Shown here: piece after piece, positions 58,036 to 64,000 of the stretch | Numbering within the stretch: position 1 is the stretch's first letter | Layout of the letters: the number at the start of each line of letters is the position of its first letter | Source: Streptomyces seoulensis | GTDB lineage: Bacteria; Actinomycetota; Actinomycetes; Streptomycetales; Streptomycetaceae | Length of the DNA: 64,000 nucleotides | Direction of reading: 5' to 3' | Assembly (NCBI GenBank): GCA_013364255.1 | Contig: CP054936.1 | Coordinates: 1,364,001-1,428,000 of the forward strand | Made by a program: the position numbers and the translations under genes | The notes under the pieces: model-generated | Database searches by the model: none | What the model saw: only the letters and a program-made list of their open reading frames with translations | Told to the model about the DNA's origin: nothing

Positions 58036-59172
58036 ATGACCACCACCCCCGTCGACCAGAACACCCTGCGCCGCCGCGGCACCGGCCTGCGCGCCCACGA
58101 CCCCGCCCGCAGCTACGGCGGCCACACCCTCTACACCCCCATCGCCGGCGACGGCGAGGTCTATCTGATCGACAGCGACGGCGAGATCGCCCACGAATGG
58201 AAGCTCGCCCACCCGCCGGGCCGGCACGCCCACCTCCTGCCCGACGGCACCCTCTTCTACCAGGGCAAGCAGACGGACACGGAGCCGCTCTTCCCGATCT
58301 GGGACGTCTACCACGGCGGCATCCTCCAACTCGTCGCCCCCGACGGCTCGGTGCTGCGCGAGGCCCGCCACCCGTACCACCACCACGACGCGAGCCTGCT
58401 CGCCAACGGCAACCTGATCATCCTCGCCGTGGAACCGGTGCCCCCGGCCTTCGCCGCCCGCATCCCCGGCGGAATCCCGGGCTCGGAGGCCCCCGACGGA
58501 CGGATCTGGGGCGACGTCGTCTACGAGATGACGTGGTCCGGCGAGATCGTCTGGCGCTGGGCGTCCTTCGAGCACCTGACGCCCGAGGAGACCCCGCTGA
58601 ACCGCCACTTCGCCCGCGAGCACTGGCCGATGGCCAACACCGTCAACGAACTGCGCGACGGCAGCGTCATGGTCGGCTTCCGCAGCGCCTCGACCGCCGT
58701 CGTGATCGACCGTGCCACCTCCCGCGTCACCTGGCGCCTCGGCCCCGACGTGCTGGCCCAGCAGCACTACCCCCACGAACTCGACGGCGGGACCGTCCTG
58801 GTCTTCGACAACGGCTCCTACCGCGACGACACCTCGGTGCCGTACTCCAGGGTGATCGAGATCGACCGCGCGACGCGGGAGATCGTCTGGTCGTACGAGG
58901 ACAACCCGCCGCAGAACTTCTACAGCCCGTACATGTCCAGCGCCCAGCGCCTGCCGAACGGCAACACCTTCGTCGCCGAGGGCTCCTTCGGCCGTCTCTT
59001 CGAGGTCACCCCCGATGGCGACGTGGTCTGGGAGTACGTCGTCCCGCAGTTCGGGGCCTTCGCGAACGGCACCGGCATGGAGTCCTCCCGGGGCGCCCAG
59101 AACGCGGTCTTCCGCGCCTACCGCTACGGCCCCGAGCACACCTCCTGGCTGGCCTCCGCCCGCAAGCGGTGA
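58036..59172 (+). CDS. Arylsulfotransferase (ASST) family protein
   Basis: This 378-aa beta-propeller protein has repeated blade motifs DGxxxxxW and GxHHDxS-like sequence: GRHAHLLPDGTLFYQGKQTD, HPYHHHDASLLANGNLIILA, and PNGNTFVAEGSFGRLFEVTP, matching PF14269 (ASST). Conserved His residues of the family that take part in sulfuryl transfer appear in PYHHHDA and QHYPHEL. It has no signal peptide, so it acts in the cytoplasm. It lies 71 bp after the sulfonate-type ABC importer and is probably in that operon. Confidence 0.88.
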   Translation: MTTTPVDQNTLRRRGTGLRAHDPARSYGGHTLYTPIAGDGEVYLIDSDGEIAHEWKLAHPPGRHAHLLPDGTLFYQGKQTDTEPLFPIWDVYHGGILQLVAPDGSVLREARHPYHHHDASLLANGNLIILAVEPVPPAFAARIPGGIPGSEAPDGRIWGDVVYEMTWSGEIVWRWASFEHLTPEETPLNRHFAREHWPMANTVNELRDGSVMVGFRSASTAVVIDRATSRVTWRLGPDVLAQQHYPHELDGGTVLVFDNGSYRDDTSVPYSRVIEIDRATREIVWSYEDNPPQNFYSPYMSSAQRLPNGNTFVAEGSFGRLFEVTPDGDVVWEYVVPQFGAFANGTGMESSRGAQNAVFRAYRYGPEHTSWLASARKR

Positions 59173-59180
59173 TTCGAGAG

Positions 59181-59204
59181 GCCGGCGGGGCCGCCCCCGC
59201 CGGC
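59181..59204. terminator. 10-bp GC hairpin between convergent genes
   Basis: GCCGGCGGGG (59181-59190) pairs with CCCCGCCGGC (59195-59204) around a CCGC loop. It lies 8 bp after the arylsulfotransferase stop and 5 bp from the stop of the converging hydrolase. Confidence 0.85.
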
Positions 59205-59209
59205 ACACC

Positions 59210-60172
59210 TCAACGGGACTGGCAGTCGCGGAGGAAGTCGAGGAGCGCCGCGGTCACCTCGGCCGGGCGCTCCTGCTGGGTCCAGTGCCCGCAGCCCGCG
59301 AGTTCGAGCGGCGGACGCCGCAGACCGGGCATGAGGCCGGGAAGCCGCTCGATGAGTTCGGGTGTGCCGGGGAAGGCGGGCACGAGATCGCGCTCGCCGT
59401 AGACGTACAGGGCCGGCGAGGTGACGACCGCGCCGGCCCACGGCGCGGTCAGCTCCCAGTTGCGGTCGAGGTTGCGGTACCAGTTGAGCGCGCCGGTGAA
59501 ACCGCCGGAGAAGCTCTCGGTGAGCGCGTCGAGATCGTCCTCGGTGAACCACTCCGGCAGCGTCTCGGGGTCGCGCATGGCCGCCAGCCAGCCCCGCTCC
59601 GGGTCGACCAGCGGCTGCTTGACCGGACCGGGGGCGTCGCCGGACGCCGCGTAGACGAACTTGCGCAGCCCGGTGCGCGGGTCCCGCGCGAACTCGGCGT
59701 CGGCGACCCCGGGACGATTGAAGTAGTTCCAGTAGAAACGCCCGCCGAACGCCTTGTCCATGGCGGCCAGCGGCGGCTCCTTCCCCCGGAACGGCGGCGG
59801 CACGCTCAGTCCGGCCACTCCGAGCACCAGGTCCGGGCGCAGCAGCGCGGTGTGCCAGGCGACCGGCGCCCCCCAGTCGTGCCCGACGACGTACGCCTGC
59901 TCCTCGCCCAGGGCCCGGATCAGCCCGACGACGTCACCGACCAGGTGCAGGATGCTGTACGCCTCGACGTCGGCGGGATGGTCGCTGCGCCCGTAGCCCC
60001 GCTGGTCCGGGGCGACCACCCGGAACCCCGCCTCGGCCAGCGGACCGAACTGGTGGCGCCAGGAGCGCCAGGACTCGGGGAAGCCGTGCAGGAGCACGAC
60101 CAGCGGGCCCTCGCCCTGCTCGGCGATGTGCAGCCGGACCCCGTTCACGTTGACCATGCGATGCTCGACCAT
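59210..60172 (-). CDS. Epoxide hydrolase-like alpha/beta hydrolase
   Basis: This 320-aa protein has LLHGFPESWRSWRHQFGPLA, the nucleophile elbow YVVGHDWGAPVAWH with catalytic Asp, lid Tyr residues in GGRFYWNYFNRPG, and the catalytic His in LAGCGHWTQQERP. This is the usual soluble epoxide hydrolase set. ATG 60172; a second ATG 5 codons in is possible. No regulator is adjacent. Confidence 0.9.
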   Translation of the reverse strand: MVEHRMVNVNGVRLHIAEQGEGPLVVLLHGFPESWRSWRHQFGPLAEAGFRVVAPDQRGYGRSDHPADVEAYSILHLVGDVVGLIRALGEEQAYVVGHDWGAPVAWHTALLRPDLVLGVAGLSVPPPFRGKEPPLAAMDKAFGGRFYWNYFNRPGVADAEFARDPRTGLRKFVYAASGDAPGPVKQPLVDPERGWLAAMRDPETLPEWFTEDDLDALTESFSGGFTGALNWYRNLDRNWELTAPWAGAVVTSPALYVYGERDLVPAFPGTPELIERLPGLMPGLRRPPLELAGCGHWTQQERPAEVTAALLDFLRDCQSR

Positions 60173-60265
60173 GCACCGAGCGTACGCGCCGTCCGCGCCC
60201 GGCCCGGCTCACCCGCGGCGCCCTGTCCGGGAGCGGTCGCGGGCGGGCCGGGCGTCCGGCGGCGG

Positions 60266-61951
60266 TCAGCGGGCGAAGGTGAACCAGTTGACGTTGACGA
60301 ACTCGGTGCCGCTCTCGGCGAAGGTCAGAAACACGTCGTGCACGCCGGTCACCGACTGGGTGACGTTGGCCGGCACGGTGCGCCAGGTCTGCCAGCCGCC
60401 GGTGGAGCCGAGGTCGATCTCGGCGATCTGCGGTCCGGTGGCGCTGTCCACCCGTACCCGGATCGCGCCGCTGACACCGGCCGCCACCCCGGAGGCGACC
60501 CGGGCCGAGAACGTCGCCGGCGAGGTGCTGCCGAAGTCGACCGACGCGTACTTCAGCCAGTCCCCGGCGGCGAGGTAGCCCACGTCGCTGCCGCCGCCGG
60601 TGTCGGAGCACGCCTCGGTCTGCGTACCGCTCTGCGCGCTGTAGCTCTCCGCCTGGATGGTGGAGTACGCGCTCGTGCCGCCGCTCGGCGGCGGGGTCGT
60701 GCCGCCGCTGCCGGGGCCGAGGGTGATGGTCCAGGAGGCGGGAGCGGGGTCCTGGAGGTGCCCGTCGACCGGTGCGCTGCCGGTGGGGCCGACGTCGTCG
60801 TAGGGGAAGGCGTAGCCGATGGTCGCGTACTTGTGCACCAGCCGGGCGTAGTGGTTGGTGATCGACTCGGTGTAGTACTGGGCGGGTGTGACCCCGTTCG
60901 GCTGGTTGCCGCCGCCGGCGACCAGGAGGCTGGAGCGGTTGAGGGCGGCGGCCAGGCGTGCGGCGACGGCGGAACGGGCGTCGGCGCCGGAGTTGTACAG
61001 CGGTCCGCTCGCGCAGCCGAAGATGTCGGCGGCGGACGGCTTGGTGAAGGGCACCCCGTTGGTGTTGAGCCCGGCGAAGGTGAGCACGTCGCCGCTGACC
61101 GTCCCGGAGTACGCGCCGATCGAGCCCTGGCCGTCCACGGTGAGGGTGTGGGTGCGGTAGTAGTCCCACACCCGGTCCAGGTACGGCCGCCAGTACGCGC
61201 CGAAGTCCGCCGGCGCGTGCGAGGGCGCCAGCACGCGCAGCACCGTCCCCGCGGAGTCGGTCGCCACCAGCTGGTCCCAGGGCGCGCCGTCCGCCGCGTG
61301 CTGGGACCGCAGCCCCGAGGCGATGGAGGCCAGCGCCCCGGAGGGCAGGGCCGGCACCGACTGGTTGCCGGCGGCGCCGGTGGTGGCCATCGAGACCGGC
61401 AGCGCCACCATGTCGACGTAGCTGATGTTGGCGTACAGGTTCGCCGCGTTGTAGGTGAACTCGCAGAACGTCCAGCTGGTGGTCCAGTTGGGGTCGGTGC
61501 TGGTGAAGCCGGGCTGCACCAGGCCGGGCACCCCGCCGTTGCCGCCCGGTGGGTTGACGAAGAACTGGATCTTCCGCCCGGTCGAGAACCAGACGCGGCC
61601 GCCGATCACGTAGCTGCTGAGCGGCACCCGCGTGGCCGCGGAACCCGAACCGCCCAGCGGGATCGCGTAGTCGGGCGCGGGCGTCAGCACCGAGGACGGG
61701 CTCGGCAGCCGGTGGAAGACCCCGTCCGCCGTGACGAAGCCGGGCCAGCCGGAGGTGTCGGCGCCGGAGATGTAGGCGTAGACCGGTGCGGAGCCACCGG
61801 AGTTGTTGGCGAGCGCGATCGGGAGCGACGCGCCGGCGGCCAGGGCACTCGTCCGGGAGCGGGCGGTGGCGGTGCCGGCGGCGGCGGTCAGGGGGAGGGC
61901 GGCGGCAGCGGTGGCCGCCGCGGTGGCGAGAAGGGCACGACGGGAGAGCAC
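60266..61951 (-). CDS. Secreted GH64 beta-1,3-glucanase with CBM6-like domain
   Basis: This 561-aa precursor starts at GTG 61951 with AGGAG 6 nt upstream. The signal peptide carries a Tat motif (SRRALLATAAATAAAALPLT). The GH64/thaumatin-like catalytic domain (about residues 60-410) includes LPIALANNSGGSAPVYAYIS, GRKIQFFVNPPGG, and SWTFCEFTYNAANLYANISY, with likely catalytic Glu/Asp in WTFCEFTYN and DMVALP. A Thr/Pro/Gly linker leads to a C-terminal CBM6-like domain (YSTIQAESYSAQSG to VNVNWFTFAR). It should degrade fungal or other beta-1,3-glucan. Confidence 0.9.
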   Translation of the reverse strand: MLSRRALLATAAATAAAALPLTAAAGTATARSRTSALAAGASLPIALANNSGGSAPVYAYISGADTSGWPGFVTADGVFHRLPSPSSVLTPAPDYAIPLGGSGSAATRVPLSSYVIGGRVWFSTGRKIQFFVNPPGGNGGVPGLVQPGFTSTDPNWTTSWTFCEFTYNAANLYANISYVDMVALPVSMATTGAAGNQSVPALPSGALASIASGLRSQHAADGAPWDQLVATDSAGTVLRVLAPSHAPADFGAYWRPYLDRVWDYYRTHTLTVDGQGSIGAYSGTVSGDVLTFAGLNTNGVPFTKPSAADIFGCASGPLYNSGADARSAVAARLAAALNRSSLLVAGGGNQPNGVTPAQYYTESITNHYARLVHKYATIGYAFPYDDVGPTGSAPVDGHLQDPAPASWTITLGPGSGGTTPPPSGGTSAYSTIQAESYSAQSGTQTEACSDTGGGSDVGYLAAGDWLKYASVDFGSTSPATFSARVASGVAAGVSGAIRVRVDSATGPQIAEIDLGSTGGWQTWRTVPANVTQSVTGVHDVFLTFAESGTEFVNVNWFTFAR

Positions 61952-62024
61952 GACGGGCTCCTGGGGGTGTGGGGGCGGTGCGGGGGAGAGGGAGAGAGCG
62001 CGAGAGAGGGGGAGGGGGGACACC

Positions 62025-62054
62025 ACTATTGGACTGCACCAATGAGCGGGTCAA
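62025..62054 (-). promoter_or_regulatory. GH64 promoter with operator between -35 and -10
   Basis: On the minus strand TTGACC (62049-62054) and AATAGT (62025-62030) are separated by 18 bp. The dyad ATTGG-ACTGCA-CCAAT (62028-62043) occupies the spacer. It loosely resembles the DasR site of chitin-related genes (about 11 of 16 positions), so GntR/DasR-type repression is possible. Confidence 0.65.
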
Positions 62055-62103
62055 GAGGTGTGCGTACGACGGGAGTTGACGCTCGACGGGCGGGATGCCC
62101 GGA

Positions 62104-62139
62104 TCGCGCCGGCCGTCCGGGGAGTGACGGCCGGCGCGA
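62104..62139 (-). terminator. 14-bp terminator hairpin after the S1 protease gene
   Basis: TCGCGCCGGCCGTC (62104-62117) pairs perfectly with GACGGCCGGCGCGA (62126-62139) around an 8-nt loop, 22 bp beyond the protease stop. Confidence 0.85.
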
Positions 62140-62160
62140 GCGGGAGTCCGTGCGGTCACC

Positions 62161-63321
62161 TCATGCGGTGTGCAGGGTGAGGCCGTAGCGGCTCAGGATC
62201 TCGTTGATCGGCTGGTACCAGGTCTCGCCTCCGCTGCTGCAATTGCCCCAACCGCCGGAGGTGACGCCCTGCGCCTGGTCGCCGCTGATGAACGAGCCGC
62301 CGGAGTCGCCGGGTTCGGCGCAGACGTTGGTCTTCGTCATCTGGTGGACGGCGCCCTGGCTGTAGTTGACGGTCTCGTTCTTGGCGAGGACGGTGCCGCA
62401 GTGCCAGTGCGAGGTCGAGCCCGAGCGGCAGATGGAGGCGCCGACGGGCGCCTCGGCCGAGCCGCGCACCAGCTGGTCGGAGACGGTTCCCCAGCCGAGT
62501 ACGACGGGCACGGTCCACCAGCCGCTGCCGACGTTGACCCAGGCGTAGTCGTTGTCGGGAAACGACGACCCCTGGAAGTTGCCGATGTACGTGTGGTCCC
62601 AGCCGCTGACGGCGGCGCCGGGCTGGGCGCAGTGGCCGGCGGTGACGAAGCCGCCGTACACGGAGAAGCCTATGGAGCAGCGCACGTTGCCCGTGTAGTA
62701 GGGGTCGCCGCCGACCGTGCCGGCCGCGAGGGTGCGAGGGGTGGCGTCGGTCCGGCCCACGGTGACCGGGCCCGCCTCGAGGGCGCGGTCCACGAAGGCT
62801 TTGACATCGTTGTCGTCCTGGTAGGCGGCGACCACGTCGACGGTGACGGAGTTGGACCGGGCGTCCACGTGCCAGCCGGCCACTCCGGCGGGCGCGCGCA
62901 GGGCGTCGACACGTCGCATGGCCGCGTTCAGCTCCCGCTCGCTGTGCCGGACGAGGCTGACGCGGGCGCCGGTCGCCTCGACGGCCTTCCGGTCGCCGGT
63001 GCGGGTGAGGGCCACGACGAGCTTTCCGCTCGACGCGTCGAACCACGAACCGCCGTACGCGTCGCCGGCCGCGCGCTCGGCGCGGGTCTCCACCGTGCGG
63101 GCCGTCGTCTCGGCGGCGAGCCGGTCGACCGCCTCGCTCCGGGTGAGGCCGAAGTCGCGCTGCATGGCCGTCAGCAGACCGTCGGACGCGGCGGCCTGAC
63201 GGGTGGAGGCGGCGGACGATGTGGGCGCGTCGTCGGCGGACGCCTGGGCGAGCCCGGCGGACGCGGCGGTCAGGAGCAGGCCGGCGGACAGCACCGCGCG
63301 GAGAACCGTTCTGTGTCTCAA
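62161..63321 (-). CDS. Streptogrisin-like secreted serine protease (S1E), pro-form
   Basis: This 386-aa pre-pro-enzyme starts with TTG at 63321, with GAGAGG 8 nt upstream. The signal peptide covers residues 1-28 and the propeptide about 29-195, including an alpha-lytic-type pro-domain (WHVDARSNSVTVDVVA). The mature chymotrypsin-fold domain has triad His in FVTAGHCAQPG, Asp in FPDNDYAWVNVG and Ser in AEPGDSGGSFISG, with six Cys for three disulphides. No C-terminal carbohydrate-binding domain is present. Confidence 0.93.
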   Translation of the reverse strand: MRHRTVLRAVLSAGLLLTAASAGLAQASADDAPTSSAASTRQAAASDGLLTAMQRDFGLTRSEAVDRLAAETTARTVETRAERAAGDAYGGSWFDASSGKLVVALTRTGDRKAVEATGARVSLVRHSERELNAAMRRVDALRAPAGVAGWHVDARSNSVTVDVVAAYQDDNDVKAFVDRALEAGPVTVGRTDATPRTLAAGTVGGDPYYTGNVRCSIGFSVYGGFVTAGHCAQPGAAVSGWDHTYIGNFQGSSFPDNDYAWVNVGSGWWTVPVVLGWGTVSDQLVRGSAEAPVGASICRSGSTSHWHCGTVLAKNETVNYSQGAVHQMTKTNVCAEPGDSGGSFISGDQAQGVTSGGWGNCSSGGETWYQPINEILSRYGLTLHTA

Positions 63322-63373
63322 GGGAGTTGCCTCTCGTCGATCCGGAGGTCGGTGGGGGTGCGAAGGCAGGGGC

Positions 63374-63387
63374 TGAGAGCGCTCTCA
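63374..63387. promoter_or_regulatory. CebR-like LacI-family operator
   Basis: TGAGAGCGCTCTCA is a perfect 14-bp palindrome differing at two symmetric positions from the CebR consensus TGGGAGCGCTCCCA. It lies 52 bp upstream of the protease start. A second related core, GAGCGCTC at 63502-63509, lies nearer the GH92 gene. Confidence 0.75.
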
Positions 63388-63530
63388 CGGTCTGGCGCGT
63401 TTCACGGTAGCGCCGTCGTGTTGGCAGGTCCATACCAAGCTCCAAGTGGTCTCGTTCCCCGGCCCATTGACGCGCCTCCTCCCCCTCACTAACTTCGACG
63501 CGAGCGCTCTCCCCCTTGGCCCGCCGTGCC

Positions 63531-63542
63531 GACAACGTTGTC
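63531..63542. promoter_or_regulatory. LacI-type operator before the GH92 gene
   Basis: GACAACGTTGTC is a perfect 12-bp palindrome with the central CG step typical of LacI-family sites, 40 bp before the GH92 ATG. It differs from the CebR-like site, so two regulators may act in this intergenic region. Confidence 0.7.
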
Positions 63543-63582
63543 AAGCGCGGTCCTGCCACACCCCCCTGAAGGAGAGAAGGCC

Positions 63583-64000
63583 ATGCGCCTGTCCGTGTCC
63601 GCCCTGCCCACGCGAGCCAGACCCTTACGTGGCCGGAGCCGTTCCCGCCGCACCCGGAGCCGCGCCCTCATCACGGCCGTCGGCACCGTCACCGCACTCG
63701 CCTGCCTCACCACCCTGCCGGCCCAGGCCACCCCCGCCACGCCCGCGCTCACACCCGCCGCGAGGACGTCCGCCGCCCCGGTCGCCGATCCGGCCTCCCT
63801 CGTCAACCCCTTCATCGGCACCTCGAACGCCGCCGACGACTTCCCCGGCGCCGACGTGCCGTTCGGCATGGTCCAGTGGAGCCCGGACACCCCCTCGCGG
63901 CCCGACGGCGGCGGCTACGAGTACAAGGACTCCTCGATCACCGGGTTCAGCCTGACCCACATCGCGGGACCCGGCTGCGGCGCGGCCGGGGACGTGCCCG
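63583..64000 (+). CDS. Secreted GH92-type alpha-mannosidase, 5' part only
   Basis: The first 139 codons are visible and the gene runs off the right edge. A long signal region (residues 1-50, Arg-rich start then ALITAVGTVTALACLTTLPA) precedes VNPFIGTSNAADDFPGADVP, FGMVQWSPDTPSRPDGGGYE and ITGFSLTHIAGPGCGAAGD. This is the N-terminal beta-domain signature of GH92 alpha-1,2-mannosidases acting on mannans or N-glycans. ATG 63583 follows GAAGGAGAGAAGGCC. Two LacI-type dyads lie upstream. Confidence 0.88.
   Translation, partial: MRLSVSALPTRARPLRGRSRSRRTRSRALITAVGTVTALACLTTLPAQATPATPALTPAARTSAAPVADPASLVNPFIGTSNAADDFPGADVPFGMVQWSPDTPSRPDGGGYEYKDSSITGFSLTHIAGPGCGAAGDVP

Noticed and set aside
59015..62188. 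1057-codon plus-strand open frame
   Set aside because: Antisense to the epoxide hydrolase and GH64 genes, low-complexity Gly/Arg/Val composition, no domain.

Overview
The window is chromosomal DNA from a high-GC actinomycete, almost certainly a Streptomyces or a close relative. The G+C content is very high (roughly 72-73% by eye), codon third positions are almost all G or C, and GTG and TTG starts are common. The gene families are also typical of Streptomyces: HxlR, TetR, MarR, LysR, MerR/TipAS and double-AsnC regulators, DHA2-type MFS exporters, a streptogrisin-type protease, GH64 and GH92 enzymes and a Ser/Thr kinase. No ribosomal, tRNA or core housekeeping operon is seen, and no IS element, prophage, CRISPR array or integrase. 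The content looks like arm or accessory chromosome, built mainly of small regulator-enzyme and regulator-exporter units.

Layout. 1-3.5 kb: a truncated ferredoxin-fused NADPH reductase with an AurF-type diiron oxygenase, a tandem Mop protein, a candidate structured RNA and a DUF4190 membrane protein. 3.9-7.5 kb: an amidohydrolase, a broken small gene, and an FAD aromatic monooxygenase divergent from its TetR. 7.5-12.1 kb: a minus-strand module of an unknown 494-aa protein, a MoxR AAA+ ATPase and a VWA/zinc-metallopeptidase-like protein. 12.7-18.8 kb: an MFS exporter, a tiny secreted LAS-type peptidase, an OBAP/DUF1264 protein, a Ser/Thr kinase, and HxlR with an alpha/beta hydrolase. 18.9-24.3 kb: a double Lrp/AsnC regulator divergent from an MFS-M20 amidohydrolase operon, a phased repeat array and a secreted protein. 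24.3-29.7 kb: an ADP-ribosylglycohydrolase, a small HTH/Clp-N pair with a double operator, an ABC exporter, and an amphipathic-repeat protein whose reading frame continues beyond its stop codon.

29.8-46.9 kb is a run of divergons with visible palindromes: amidohydrolase and APC permease/TetR, MarR/UbiD decarboxylase, MFS/HxlR, MerR(TipAS)-glycosyltransferase, LysR/SDR, TetR/TetX-like flavoprotein with three operators, and TetR/MFS. 47-54.4 kb: an orphan cysteine desulfurase, an L,D-transpeptidase, a MarR-MFS-isochorismatase operon, a ferritin-like protein, a universal stress protein and a GNAT acetyltransferase. 54.5-59.2 kb: an XRE-cupin regulator divergent from an SsuCBA-like ABC importer and an arylsulfotransferase, probably an organosulfur uptake and processing locus. 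59.2-64 kb: an epoxide-hydrolase-like enzyme, a Tat-exported GH64 beta-1,3-glucanase with a CBM6-like domain, a streptogrisin-like protease, and the start of a GH92 mannosidase, with LacI/GntR-type operator palindromes between them.

The genes act mostly as independent two- to four-gene units for redox chemistry, aromatic acid handling, drug efflux and modification, organosulfur use and polymer degradation. Many are joined by 4-nt ATGA/GTGA stop-start overlaps and carry clear dyad operators. The least explained items are the MoxR/VWA/unknown module, the XRE-cupin/ABC/arylsulfotransferase locus with its 13-codon coupling ORF, the HTH/Clp-N pair, the in-frame stop at 29283-29285 and the candidate RNA at about 3.02-3.18 kb. 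All assignments are by reading motifs; no database search was possible.
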